Assembly: GCF_027923225.1 (NCBI RefSeq)
Contig: NZ_BSDI01000003.1
Location: forward strand, 62,001 to 126,000
Direction of reading: 5' to 3'
DNA from: Phytohabitans aurantiacus
Lineage (GTDB): Bacteria; Actinomycetota; Actinomycetes; Mycobacteriales; Micromonosporaceae
Length of the DNA: 64,000 nucleotides
The translations under genes were made by a program, and so were the position numbers. Position 1 is the stretch's first letter. Every line of letters starts with the position of its first letter. Shown here in pieces: positions 49,418 through 57,855 of the stretch. The notes beneath the pieces are model-generated. The model had not been told where the DNA came from. It saw only the letters and a list, made by a program, of their open reading frames with translations, and ran no database searches.

Positions 49418-49842
49418 CAGTCGTCTGTCGCGCGGCGAGCCCGGCAGTTGGGGCACAGCCCCCAGAACGTCACCTCTGCCTCGTCGATCTCGAACCCGTG
49501 CGCGACGTTGGGATCGAGGCAGGGCGCCTCGCCGACGACACAGTCAACGTCGGCCACCTCGCCACAACCACGGCAAACCACGTGGTGATGGTTGTCACCG
49601 GCACGCCGCTCGTATCGCGCGGGACTACCCGCCGGCTCCAGGCGCCGCGCCAGCCCGGCACGGGAAAGCGCGCCGAGCACGTCGTAGACCGCCTGAGTCG
49701 ACACCGAATCGAGCCGCGTGCGCACCTGCTGGGCGATCTCATCGACTTCGAGGTGGCCGCCGGCCGAAAGAACTTCGAGCACAGCAAGACGAGGTCGGGT
49801 CACCCGTAGGCCACGCGACCTCAACAGGTCTTCGCCGTGCAC
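49417..49842 (-). CDS. Fur-family transcriptional repressor
   Basis: A 141-residue Fur/PerR-type regulator: winged helix (LLRSRGLRVTRPRLAVLEVLSAGGHLEVDEIAQQVRT), metal-binding NHHHVVCRGCGEVADVDC, and structural zinc CPNCRA. It senses a metal ion or peroxide. GTG 49842 fits the family N-terminus; in-frame codons extend to TTG 49953 with extra cysteines (ACCYC) that are unlike Fur. It controls or co-expresses the MpaB-like gene by overlap. No Fur box was confidently located. Confidence 0.9.
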   Translation of the reverse strand: MHGEDLLRSRGLRVTRPRLAVLEVLSAGGHLEVDEIAQQVRTRLDSVSTQAVYDVLGALSRAGLARRLEPAGSPARYERRAGDNHHHVVCRGCGEVADVDCVVGEAPCLDPNVAHGFEIDEAEVTFWGLCPNCRARRATDD

Positions 49843-50003
49843 CCTGCAATAACAGCACGCGAATACGTCACCAGCAAGGTGTAGGGAACCCCGCTGAACC
49901 CTGTGGGCTCTATCGGCGTAGCTCTCTGTGACAAGGGCAAGTTGCGAGTTCAACCAAACCCGTAGGCTGGCGGGACGATCTCGCGCGAGAAGAGGAGGCC
50001 TCG

Positions 50004-50477
50004 ATGTTCGAGGAGATATCTGGACTTCCGGCCCACCCGCTGCTGGTACACGCGGCGGTGGTGTTCATTCCACTACTGGCCGTAGCTGGCGTGGTGTACG
50101 CCCTGGTGCCGAAGGTGAGAGCGCGGATCGGCTGGGCCGTCGTGCTGCTCGCGGTGGGCGCCCCACTGGCCGCGTACGTGGCACGGGAGTCGGGCCAGAA
50201 CCTGGAGGAGCGGCTGGTCGCCGCCAACTACAGCCAGGAGATCCTGGCGCAGGTCGACGACCACCAGGGGTACGGCGACCTGACACTCTGGTTCAGCCTG
50301 GGCTTGGGGGCCGCCGCGCTGTTGCTGGTTTTCGCGACCAGCAGCCGGGCCCGTCGGGCGCCGTCATGGCTGGCCTGGGTACTGAGCGCGGCCGTCATCG
50401 TGCTGGCGGGCTTCACCGGGTACTACGTCTACAAAACCGGCGACACGGGAGCCAACGCGGTCTGGAGCGGTGTCTGA
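50004..50477 (+). CDS. DUF2231 membrane protein
   Basis: A 157-residue protein with four membrane helices and the family signature GLPAHPLLVHAAVVFIPL (conserved His) near the N-terminus. The central LEERLVAANYSQEILAQVDDHQGYGDLTLWF matches DUF2231. Function is unknown, though paralogues are found fused to cytochrome or Rieske-like proteins. GAGGAGG lies before the ATG. It is divergent from the fur gene. Confidence 0.9.
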   Translation: MFEEISGLPAHPLLVHAAVVFIPLLAVAGVVYALVPKVRARIGWAVVLLAVGAPLAAYVARESGQNLEERLVAANYSQEILAQVDDHQGYGDLTLWFSLGLGAAALLLVFATSSRARRAPSWLAWVLSAAVIVLAGFTGYYVYKTGDTGANAVWSGV

Positions 50478-50498
50478 TAGCGGCTCTTTGGCTGACGG

Positions 50499-50888
50499 CT
50501 AGAAGAGAGCGCGGGAGCAGAGCAGGCAGATCACGATGAGGAGCACGGCTCCGGCGATCATCCCGACCCCGTACGTCACCGTGCGGGCGCTCCGCTCCTC
50601 AGCCTCGATGCCGTTGGCGTCCTGCGCTGGCAACTGACGAGGGGAAGGCGGCTGCACCACCATGGGGGGCCGCCACCCCTTCGGCGGCGTGGGGCTGGCC
50701 GGGGGACCCGGGTAGCTGGGCTGCTGAGCCGTCTTCCCCGGTTCTGCCGATTTCGGCGGGGTGGGCTCGCCGCCTTCGGGCCGCCGCCAGAACGCATCCG
50801 GGTCGGGGGCCGGCTGGCGCTGCGGCTGGGAAGGCGGGTGAGCGGTCGAGTCGCCGCCGGCCCCGGGGTCGCCATCGCTCGTCGTCAC
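50499..50888 (-). CDS. Small proline-rich tail-anchored membrane protein
   Basis: A 129-residue protein: about 95 residues of Pro/Gln/Ala-rich low complexity (HPPSQPQRQPAPDPDAFWRRPEGGEPTPPK), then one C-terminal helix (VGMIAGAVLLIVICLLC). It is probably tail-anchored. No homology is recognised. GTG 50888 is taken as start; a TTG six codons earlier is less likely. Confidence 0.75.
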   Translation of the reverse strand: MTTSDGDPGAGGDSTAHPPSQPQRQPAPDPDAFWRRPEGGEPTPPKSAEPGKTAQQPSYPGPPASPTPPKGWRPPMVVQPPSPRQLPAQDANGIEAEERSARTVTYGVGMIAGAVLLIVICLLCSRALF

Positions 50889-50955
50889 GGCGAATGACGC
50901 TACCAACGGCCTGCGGGACCTTTGCCGTTCACCTCCACTGGGTACGCTTCAGGGC

Positions 50956-51129
50956 GTGAACGGGGTGGAATACACGCGCGACGACTCCGATCGTGTCGTC
51001 GACCTTGAAGACGACGGCCTGCCGGTACTGCCAGACCAGACCCGGGACGACACCGACCGCGGCTGGGGCGAACGCTCGTACTCAAACGACGACCGCCTCA
51101 TCGAAGACCGCCCCCCACACTGGTCCTAG
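50956..51129 (+). CDS. 57-residue acidic conserved small protein
   Basis: A 57-residue, highly charged protein (MNGVEYTRDDSDRVVDLEDD, then GLPVLPDQTRDDTDRGWGERSYSNDDRLIEDRPPHWS). The charged composition with conserved Trp/Pro is seen in small actinomycete proteins of unknown function, and similar ones occur in Micromonosporaceae from memory. GTG 50956 with AGGGC upstream. It is followed by a repeat-rich gap. Confidence 0.75.
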   Translation: MNGVEYTRDDSDRVVDLEDDGLPVLPDQTRDDTDRGWGERSYSNDDRLIEDRPPHWS

Positions 51130-51594
51130 CCCACCCCCCACCGCCCGCGCCGCGCGGGTCTTTCCGCCCCTCCGCGCGGGCCGTGCTCTCGCGCAGCGCA
51201 CTCTCTCCGCGCCGCTCCGCGCAGCCCGTTCTCCGCGCGCCGCGCGCTCTCCGCGCCGCTCCGCGCGGCTCGCGCTCCGCGCGCAGCGCGCTCTCTCCGC
51301 CGATCAAGGGCGAATGCACGTGGTTGGATCTCTTTTCCGCGTGTATTTGCCCTTGATCCATGCGAATCTCCTTGATCGACGCGCGACGCGCGACGCGCGC
51401 CCCGCGACGTGGATGCGGGGCCGGGCGCGGGAGGCGCGCCGACCGCACTCCGCCGGGCGCTCTCACGCGTGCGGTCCCGAGCGGGCATCGGATGCCGCGA
51501 TATCAGGGAAAACGCGGCATCCGGGCCGTGTTGAGGCAGCAAGTTCCCCGAACATGCTGCAACGCCCGCCGGCGACCGCGCGGGAACGGGTGGT
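51130..51594. other. 465 bp repeat-rich intergenic region
   Basis: It begins with low-complexity GCGCGGAGCGC-type repeats (51145-51295), then a full GATCAAGG element, a GC-rich spacer, and the 25-mer (51491-51515) and 16-mer (51545-51560) shared with the 24.8 kb region in opposite orientation. The arms of the 25-mer form a 9 bp stem (GATGCCGCG/CGCGGCATC). Frames through it are artefacts. Confidence 0.75.
51299..51381 (+). repeat. GATCAAGG element, full copy (C)
   Basis: An 83 bp element: GCCGATCAAGGGC, CACGTGGTTGGATC, CGCGTG, GCCCTTGATC, then CCTTGATCGACG. Left and middle arms pair over 19 bases; the two imperfect positions are G opposite T, so in RNA all would pair. Copy C differs from copy D (inverted) at only four positions by eye. 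Confidence 0.88.
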
Positions 51595-52170
51595 CTAGGC
51601 GCGGACGATGATGGTGAAGGCGGTGGTCGGTGGCGCGGTCGCGGTTTTGCGCGCTTGAGCCGGGCCAAGGGCGAGAAGCAGCGCGCCCTCGTCGAGAGCG
51701 ACAGCGAGCACCAGCGCGTCCGTCGCATGCACGCCGGGCTGACGCCCGGCGACCAGCAGATCGACGCGATCACCTGGGCGAACGAGCGCGAGCGCCGCGG
51801 GGTCGGCGAGCCTTACCGGTACGCCGACCGTGCCTGGCGGCGCCGCGAGCCGCGCGTCCAACGCACCAGGCGTGGGACGCTCCGGCCCCGAGCGTTCCGA
51901 GCCCTGCTGGTGCGATCCCGAATGGGCCGGCGTCGATCCGCCAGAGTTGCGCGCCTCCGGCGTCCGGTCCGTCGAAGGACGGTCGCCGCTGGCCGGTGCG
52001 GGCGTGCCGGGCGTCCGCTCGACGGACGTGGGTGAGGGACAGGCGGGTTCGCCGGCGTACAGCGCGGCGGCCGCGGTCAGGAGCAGCGCCGCGACGAGCA
52101 TCAGGCGCAGGGTCGTGCGGGCGCGAGGCAGTCGTGGTCGCCGGACCGGGTCGAGTCTGGGCTCCCGCAT
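51595..52170 (-). CDS. SAF/RcpC-like (CpaB-type) secreted or membrane protein
   Basis: A 191-residue protein: basic N-terminus, one membrane helix or signal (TTLRLMLVAALLLTAAAALYAGEP), a Ser/Thr/Pro-rich 60-residue linker, and a C-terminal SAF/RcpC-like domain (APPGTVGVPVRLADPAALALVRPGDRVDLLVAGRQPG, ending AFTIIVRA). CpaB proteins assist Flp pilus assembly; this one stands alone without tad genes, so a different envelope role is possible. It is bracketed by inverted GATCAAGG elements. Confidence 0.8.
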   Translation of the reverse strand: MREPRLDPVRRPRLPRARTTLRLMLVAALLLTAAAALYAGEPACPSPTSVERTPGTPAPASGDRPSTDRTPEARNSGGSTPAHSGSHQQGSERSGPERPTPGALDARLAAPPGTVGVPVRLADPAALALVRPGDRVDLLVAGRQPGVHATDALVLAVALDEGALLLALGPAQARKTATAPPTTAFTIIVRA

Positions 52171-52307
52171 GCCGGCAGGCTAGGACGCTTCCGACGGTCC
52201 GGCACTCGCCGAGTGCCAGCCTGTGGATAACTCGCGTGCCTGTGGATAACCCAGGTCCGGATCGGCGGCCGCGCCCGCGGTAGCGGCGCAAACGCCGGCG
52301 CGGAGCG
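52171..52307. promoter_or_regulatory. Upstream region with two DnaA-box-like sites
   Basis: TGTGGATAA occurs at 52222-52230 and 52241-52249 (complement of TTATCCACA, the classical DnaA box), separated by 10 bp. A hairpin GGCACTC/GAGTGCC lies at 52201-52217. They sit 30-80 bp upstream of the SAF-domain gene and may regulate it or bind DnaA. Only two boxes are present, too few for an origin. Confidence 0.55.
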
Positions 52308-52390
52308 CGCCGATCAAGGAGATCCGAATGGATCAAGGGCAAATACACGCGGAAAAGAGATCAAACCACGTGCATTCGCCCTTGATCGGC
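52308..52390 (-). repeat. GATCAAGG element, full copy (D)
   Basis: An 83 bp element in reverse orientation, facing copy C across the SAF-domain gene. On the minus strand it reads GCCGATCAAGGGC, CACGTGGTTTGATC, CGCGTG, GCCCTTGATC, CCTTGATCGGCG. It is followed outward by low-complexity GCGCTGCGCGCGGAGCGCG repeats to 52527, mirroring those outside copy C. Confidence 0.88.
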
Positions 52391-52527
52391 GGAGAGAGTG
52401 CGCTGCGCGCGGAGCGCGGCCCGCGCGGCGGAGAGAGTGCGCTGCGCGCGGAGCGCGAGCCACGCGCGGCGGAGAGGGCGCGCTGCGCGCAGAGCGCGGG
52501 CCGCGCGCAGCGGAAGAGCGCGGAGCG

Positions 52528-52860
52528 CTAGGCCGCGGGAGCGGGTGCGGAGGGCTTTGAGGCCGAGGACGGAGACGACGAAGTCGTCGAGGACGAGCTT
52601 GACGAGTCGGACGAAGTCGAGCTCGACGACGAAGAGGACGGCGTCGTCGACGACGAGGAACTCGACGACTTCGACTTCTCAGCGGAGCGGGAGTCGGTGC
52701 GGTAGAAGCCCGAGCCCTTGAACACCACTCCGACGGAGCCGAACAGCTTGCGCAGTCGACCCTCGCACGCCGGGCACTCGGTCAACGGCTCGTCGGCGAA
52801 GGACTGCACCGCCTCAAGCTGGTGTCCGCATGCGGTGCAGGCGTACTGGTACGTGGGCAC
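52528..52860 (-). CDS. FmdB-family zinc ribbon protein with poly-Ser tail
   Basis: A 110-residue protein. The ribbon is canonical: YQYACTACGHQLE and ECPACEGRLRKLFG give four cysteines, followed by VVFKGSGFYRTDSR, the conserved FmdB end. The last about 48 residues are a Ser/Thr run (SKSSSSSSSTTPSSSSSSS and similar) ending SAPAPAA. It is the Rv0991c-type protein next to 5-formyl-THF cyclo-ligase. GTG 52860 has AGGAGG five bases upstream. The function is unproven. Confidence 0.9.
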   Translation of the reverse strand: MPTYQYACTACGHQLEAVQSFADEPLTECPACEGRLRKLFGSVGVVFKGSGFYRTDSRSAEKSKSSSSSSSTTPSSSSSSSTSSDSSSSSSTTSSSPSSASKPSAPAPAA

Positions 52861-52933
52861 GGCTCCTCCTGAACCCTGGCACTCCACCTATCCGAGTGCT
52901 AATAGTGCGGCATGACCCCGGCCAGCGTCCAGT

Positions 52934-53521
52934 TCAGGCGGCCAACATCACCAATCCGTCACCCGGAGTGATCACTGCCCGCACCCGCTGGTCGTGTGCC
53001 TCGGCGGGGACCTCGTCGACCAACTCGCCGTCGTGCAAGAGTGCCACGGTCAGCCCGGTGGCCCGGGCGAGCGCCCGGTCGTACGAGCCGCCGCCCCGGC
53101 CGAGCCGCACGCCGCGCCGGTCGACGGCGACCGCCGGCACCACGACCAGCCCCGCTGACGCCACCGCCTCGACGCCGTGCCGGCGGCCGCTCGGCTCGCG
53201 CAGCCCGCGCGTGCCGGGCGTCAGTGAGGCGTGTCCGGCGTAGTCGGCCCAATCCAGATCCAGGTCTGGCAGGAGCACCGGCAGCAGCAGTCGCCCGCCC
53301 GGCCCGAGGGCGCCGGCGAGCGCGTCGGGGAGCCCGGGTCCGCCCGGTTCCGCCCCGATCGGCACGTATCCGGCAACGACGGCCGGCGCGTGTCCGCGTA
53401 CAAGAAAAGTCAATTCAGCCAGCACGGACGCCGCGGCTTCGGCCAGCGACGAGGCGGGCAGGGCCCGGCGGCGCGCGAGCAGCGCGGTGCGCATGGCTGC
53501 TTTTGATGAAAAATCCGACAC
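52934..53521 (-). CDS. 5-formyltetrahydrofolate cyclo-ligase
   Basis: A 195-residue enzyme converting 5-formyl-THF to 5,10-methenyl-THF with ATP. Motifs are RRRALPASSLAEAAASV, VVAGYVPIGAEPGGP, and the nucleotide/substrate block VVVPAVAVDRRGVRLGRGGGSYDRALA, then LLHDGELVDEVPAEAHDQRVRAVITP. The position divergent from the signalling protein and beside the FmdB gene matches mycobacteria. GTG 53521 has GGGAG six bases upstream. Confidence 0.93.
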   Translation of the reverse strand: MSDFSSKAAMRTALLARRRALPASSLAEAAASVLAELTFLVRGHAPAVVAGYVPIGAEPGGPGLPDALAGALGPGGRLLLPVLLPDLDLDWADYAGHASLTPGTRGLREPSGRRHGVEAVASAGLVVVPAVAVDRRGVRLGRGGGSYDRALARATGLTVALLHDGELVDEVPAEAHDQRVRAVITPGDGLVMLAA

Positions 53522-53587
53522 GCCACACTCCCGCCACAAACGGCCCACTGACGCACTGCTGTGTCAGCATCCCATTGAGGAGGCGAG

Positions 53588-55636
53588 ATGACGCTGCGCG
53601 GCCGGTTGACCACGGCGTTCCTCGCGGTGGTGCTCGGTCCGGTGCTGCTGGGGGCGTTCTTCGTGGGCGCCACCTTCGCGGCGACGAGCCGGGACCGATC
53701 GGTCGAGCGTCTCGACCTCGCCGCCACCGCCGTGCGTACCTCGATGGGCGCCCTGTGCCAGCGGCTGCACGCGGCGGCCGACGCGGTCGCCCTCGCCGCG
53801 CCCGAGCAGCGCGTCGCGGTCGCCAACCAGGTCGTCGCGCGCGGCCTCGCGGCAGCCGTTCGCTTCGACGCGTTCACCACGCCGGGCGCGCCCGGACAGC
53901 CCTGGGCGCGCTGCGCCGACGCCACGCCCGGCTACCAGGCGGTCAGCGCCCGCGTGGAGATCCGCGACACGACCGGCGCCGCGGTGGGTGCGGTCGAGGT
54001 AGCGGAGACGGTGGACGCGGCGTTCATCGTGCGGCTCGCCGGCGCCTCCGGCGCGGCGATCACACTGCGCGGCGGGAGTGCCCACACCACCGAGTCGCCC
54101 GACGCGCGCGCCGCCGTGCTTCAGGCTGCTGATCGTGTACGCGGAGACGCCTCGACCGGCACCGCTGGCGACCGGTATATCCGGCGGCTCGACGGAGCCC
54201 CGGGGCAGCCGCTGCCGCTCGTCCTCTCCGTTCCGCGCAGCGAACCGCAGGGGCTGTACGCGGTGCTGGTCGCCGCCGTGATCCTCGCCGGCCTGGTCGC
54301 CGTGCTCGCCGCCTGGTGGCTGGCCCGCACGACGACCCGGCCGCTCGCCGAGCTTGCCGCCGCCGCCGACCGGGTGGCGGGTGGTGATCTGGCCGCCCGG
54401 GTGCCCGTGCGGGCGCACGACGAGGTGGGGCGGCTGGCGGCGACGTTCAACCGGATGACCCGCGAGACGCAGGCGTACGTGCAGGCGCTCACCGCCAGCA
54501 GGGACCAGTTGCGCGGGCACCTGGCGGTGCTCGGCGACACCATGTCGAGCACCCACGACCTGCAGCGGATCCTGCGGGTACTGCTCCAGACCGCGCAGGC
54601 CGCCACCGGCGCGCACTCGGGTGTGGTGCTGCTGCTCGACCAGGCCACCGGCGTACTGGCCGCGCAGTGTGCCGAAGGCCTCGACGACGACTGGGCCGAG
54701 CTGCGGGTGCTGCCCGGCAGCGGCCTGCTCGGCACGGTCGCCGCCACTGGGGAACCGCGGCGCGGCCGGGTCGACCGGGACGGGCCGCCGCTCGCCGAAC
54801 ACGAGCCGCGCTGCCGCACCTACATAGCGGTCCCGTTCGCCCGGCCGGCGCCCGTCGGCGACGTGGAACCGCCCGCGCTCGGCGTGCTGGCCCTCTACGA
54901 CCGGCTCGGTTCCGACGAGTTCGACGACGCGGACCTTGTGACGCTGCGCACGTTCGCCGGGCAGGCGGCCGTCGCCGTCGAGAACGTCCGGGTGCACGAG
55001 GAGGCGCAGCGGCTCTCGCTGACCGACCCGCTGACCGGACTCTGGAATTACCGGTATCTGAAAGAGTCGATCCGGCGCGAGGTGGAACGGGCCAGCCGGT
55101 TCGGGCGGATGCTGACCGTGCTCGCCCTCGACCTCGACCGCTTCAAGGAGGTCAACGACACGTACGGGCACGCGGCCGGCGACGCGGTGCTGGCCGAGTT
55201 CGCGCGGCGGGTGCGGTCCGAGGTGCGCGAGGTGGACCTGGCGTTTCGGCAGGGTGGTGAGGAGTTCGTGGTGCTGCTCCCCGAGACCGACGCCCGCGGC
55301 GGCGCGATCGTCGCCGAACGGCTGGGCGCCTCCGTCCGGGACACTCCGATGCCCATCGGTCCCGAGGCATCCATCGACGTCACCGTCTCCATCGGTATCG
55401 CGGTCTATCCCGACCACGGCGTCACCGGCGCCCAGGTGCTGGACGCGGCGGACGACGCCCTCTACGCCGCAAAGGCCGCAGGTCGCGACGGTTACCGGGC
55501 GGCGACCGGCGGTAAGCGGGCGCCTATCCTGGAGATCCCGGTACCGGCCGGAGCGGCCCCACCCGATGACGATCTTCCCCGAGCCGGCGGCGCGTCACCT
55601 GGGACTCAACCGCCGCGACAGGGCCGTGGCCGATAG
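53588..55636 (+). CDS. HAMP-GAF-GGDEF diguanylate cyclase
   Basis: A 682-residue sensor. A first membrane helix (about 8-33), extracytoplasmic sensor domain (35-220), second helix (YAVLVAAVILAGLVAVLAAWW), HAMP (about 250-300: RTTTRPLAELAAAADRVAGGDLAARV), GAF (330-480) and GGDEF (about 495-650) are all visible. The active motif is GGEEF (RQGGEEFVVLL), and an inhibitory RxxD site (REVD, five residues before it) is present, so product inhibition by c-di-GMP is expected. A Pro-rich tail ends the protein. GAGGAGG lies four bases before the ATG. It is inserted between the folate gene and galU. Confidence 0.93.
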   Translation: MTLRGRLTTAFLAVVLGPVLLGAFFVGATFAATSRDRSVERLDLAATAVRTSMGALCQRLHAAADAVALAAPEQRVAVANQVVARGLAAAVRFDAFTTPGAPGQPWARCADATPGYQAVSARVEIRDTTGAAVGAVEVAETVDAAFIVRLAGASGAAITLRGGSAHTTESPDARAAVLQAADRVRGDASTGTAGDRYIRRLDGAPGQPLPLVLSVPRSEPQGLYAVLVAAVILAGLVAVLAAWWLARTTTRPLAELAAAADRVAGGDLAARVPVRAHDEVGRLAATFNRMTRETQAYVQALTASRDQLRGHLAVLGDTMSSTHDLQRILRVLLQTAQAATGAHSGVVLLLDQATGVLAAQCAEGLDDDWAELRVLPGSGLLGTVAATGEPRRGRVDRDGPPLAEHEPRCRTYIAVPFARPAPVGDVEPPALGVLALYDRLGSDEFDDADLVTLRTFAGQAAVAVENVRVHEEAQRLSLTDPLTGLWNYRYLKESIRREVERASRFGRMLTVLALDLDRFKEVNDTYGHAAGDAVLAEFARRVRSEVREVDLAFRQGGEEFVVLLPETDARGGAIVAERLGASVRDTPMPIGPEASIDVTVSIGIAVYPDHGVTGAQVLDAADDALYAAKAAGRDGYRAATGGKRAPILEIPVPAGAAPPDDDLPRAGGASPGTQPPRQGRGR

Positions 55637-55645
55637 TCTCGGCGC

Positions 55646-56578
55646 ATGTCGGAGCACGCAGCCACCCCAGTCATCCCCGCAGGACGGCGTGCGGTCAAGG
55701 CCGTTATTCCCGCCGCCGGCCTGGCGACCCGGTTCCTCCCCGCCACCAAGGCCGTGCCCAAAGAACTGCTGCCGGTCGTCGACCGGCCGGTCCTCCAGTT
55801 CATCGTGGAGGAGGCCGCCGCCGCGGGAATCGGTGATGTCCTGCTGATCACCGGCAGGGGCAAGACGTCGATGGTCGACCACTTCGACCGGCAGCCCTAT
55901 CTGGAGTCGCGCCTCGAAGAGAAGGGCGACGCCGAACGGCTCGCCGCCGTGCGCCAGCCCAACGAACTCGCCGAGATCTACACCTGCCGCCAGGGCGAGC
56001 CCCTCGGCCTCGGTCACGCCGTGGGGTGCGCCGAGTCCCACGTCGGCGACGCGCCGTTCGCCGTACTGCTCGGCGACGAGTTCGTCGACCTGGCCGAGCC
56101 GCTGCTGCCGGCGATGCTCGATCTGCAGGCTCGCACCGGTGGCATCGTGCTTGCCTTCATGGAGGTCCAGCCCGAAGAGACCAAGCGATACGGCATCGCG
56201 TCCGTCGCGCCCGCCGAAGAGGGGCTCAGCGAGATCGGCGAGGTCGTCCGGGTCACCGGGCTGGTCGAAAAGCCCGCGCCGGCCGACGCGCCGAGCAACC
56301 TGGCCGTCCTCGGGCGGTACGTGCTGCCGGGGCACATCTTCGACGCGATCAAGCGCACCAAGCCCGGCAGCGGAAACGAGATCCAGCTGACCGACGCGAT
56401 GGCGCTGCTGCTCGACGAGGGCACGCCGGTGCACGGCATCGTGTACCGGGGGACGCGCTACGACACCGGGATGCCGCTCGGCTACCTGCAGGCGGTGGTG
56501 GAGATCGCCTCCAAGCGCGACGATCTGGGCCCCGCGTTTCGCGAGTGGCTGACTGACTTTGTGGGGACTTTTACATGA
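55646..56578 (+). CDS. galU: UTP-glucose-1-phosphate uridylyltransferase
   Basis: A 310-residue nucleotidyltransferase making UDP-glucose: AVIPAAGLATRFLPATKAVPKELLPVVDRPVLQFIVEEA is the GalU signature with the catalytic Lys/Arg, with GLGHAV, LLGDEFVD (metal Asp) and VEKP further on. It supplies UDP-glucose for cell wall and glycan synthesis. The stop overlaps the moeA start by four bases. It follows 9 bp after the GGDEF gene, so may share a transcript with it. Confidence 0.95.
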   Translation: MSEHAATPVIPAGRRAVKAVIPAAGLATRFLPATKAVPKELLPVVDRPVLQFIVEEAAAAGIGDVLLITGRGKTSMVDHFDRQPYLESRLEEKGDAERLAAVRQPNELAEIYTCRQGEPLGLGHAVGCAESHVGDAPFAVLLGDEFVDLAEPLLPAMLDLQARTGGIVLAFMEVQPEETKRYGIASVAPAEEGLSEIGEVVRVTGLVEKPAPADAPSNLAVLGRYVLPGHIFDAIKRTKPGSGNEIQLTDAMALLLDEGTPVHGIVYRGTRYDTGMPLGYLQAVVEIASKRDDLGPAFREWLTDFVGTFT

Positions 56579-57855
56579 CATCAACGGCCGATGCCGAGGC
56601 GGCCGCAAACGAGCTGACGCCACTCGCCGACTACCTGGGCAGCGTGCTGCGCAGGTTGCGAGCGCTGCCCCCGCTCGACCTCGACATCACCCAGGCGTAC
56701 GGCAACGTCCTCGCGCAGGACGTTATCGCCGCGCACGCGTACCCGGCGTTCGACCACGCGGCCGTCGACGGGTACGCGGCGCGCTGGGAAGACGTGGCCG
56801 CCGCCTCGGCCTCACTTGACGGCGGCCGGGGCGGCGCGGTCCGCCTCAACGTGGTCGGTGACCTGGGTGCCGCGAGCTGGCGCCCGGTACGCATCAACCC
56901 CGGCACCTGCTTCTCGGTGGCGGCCGGGGCACCACTGCCCGCCGCCGCTGACGTCGTGGTGCCGGTGGAGTGGACCGACCAGGGCATGGCCGCGGTCGAG
57001 ATCTTCCGGGCGCCCAAGCGCGGATACGGTCTGCGTCGCGCCGGCGAGGAGCTGGCCGCCGGCACGGTACTGGCGCGCGCCGGCACCACCGTCTCGCCCG
57101 CGCTGGTCGCGGTGTTCGCGGCGACCGGTGTCGGTCACGTCGTCGTGCGCTCCAGCCCGCGCGTCGTGGTCGTGGCGACCGGCGACGAGCTGGTCGACGT
57201 GGGCCGGGCCAGCCAGCCGGGTCAGGTGGTCGACGCCAACTCGCACGCCCTCACGGCCGCCGCGGTCGAGGCGGGCGCGCTCGCGTACCGGGTGGGCATC
57301 TGCGACGACGACCCCGAGGGGCTGCGGGGGCTCCTCGAGGATCAGACGCTGCGCGCCGACCTCATCGTCACCACCGGCGGCACCGGCACCGGTCCCGGCG
57401 ACATGGTCCGGCGCATCCTGTCCAGGCGCGACGGTGCCGTCATGTTCCACGAGGTGGCGCTGTATCCCGGTACGACGCTGGGATTCGGTACGGTCGGTGG
57501 TGAGGAGGTGCCGATCGTGTGTCTGCCTGGTAACCCAGCCGCCGCGCTGATCGGCTTCGAGATGCTCGCCCGACCCGCCATCCAGTTGCTCGCCGGGGCC
57601 GACCCGGTGTTCCGGCCCAGCGTCCGGGCGCACCTGCTGGAGACCGTGTCGTCTCCCGCGGGACTGCGCGAGTTCCGGCCCGCCCACGTCGCCGAGCGTC
57701 GTGGCGGTGGCTACACGGTCCAGCCGCTGCCTGGCGGGCCATACACGATGTCCGGCCTCGCCGAGGCGAACGGCCTGCTGGTGCTCGGTGAGCGGGTCAC
57801 CAGCGCGGCGGCCGGGTCCACAGTCGACGTGCTCCTGCTGGACCGGCGCCGATGA
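56575..57855 (+). CDS. moeA: MoeA-type gephyrin-like protein (Glp)
   Basis: A 426-residue MoeA/gephyrin fold protein: N-terminal segment with FDHAAVDGYAAR, substrate loop, and the molybdopterin-binding domain with VVVATGDELVDVG, DANSHAL, TTGGTGTGPGDMV and CLPGNPAA. MoeA inserts Mo into molybdopterin. However the gene order galU-moeA-rimJ-membrane protein is that of Corynebacterium Glp, a gephyrin-like divisome protein binding FtsZ via a membrane receptor (GlpR). The next-but-one gene fits that receptor, so this copy may act in division rather than cofactor synthesis. Confidence 0.93.
   Translation: MTSTADAEAAANELTPLADYLGSVLRRLRALPPLDLDITQAYGNVLAQDVIAAHAYPAFDHAAVDGYAARWEDVAAASASLDGGRGGAVRLNVVGDLGAASWRPVRINPGTCFSVAAGAPLPAAADVVVPVEWTDQGMAAVEIFRAPKRGYGLRRAGEELAAGTVLARAGTTVSPALVAVFAATGVGHVVVRSSPRVVVVATGDELVDVGRASQPGQVVDANSHALTAAAVEAGALAYRVGICDDDPEGLRGLLEDQTLRADLIVTTGGTGTGPGDMVRRILSRRDGAVMFHEVALYPGTTLGFGTVGGEEVPIVCLPGNPAAALIGFEMLARPAIQLLAGADPVFRPSVRAHLLETVSSPAGLREFRPAHVAERRGGGYTVQPLPGGPYTMSGLAEANGLLVLGERVTSAAAGSTVDVLLLDRRR

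Noticed and set aside
51126..51773. 215-codon minus frame across element C
   Set aside because: Low-complexity Arg/Ala-rich sequence overlapping the SAF-domain gene, without coding motifs.
53564..55417. 617-codon antisense frame across the GGDEF gene
   Set aside because: The GGDEF protein is unequivocal; this frame is its shadow.
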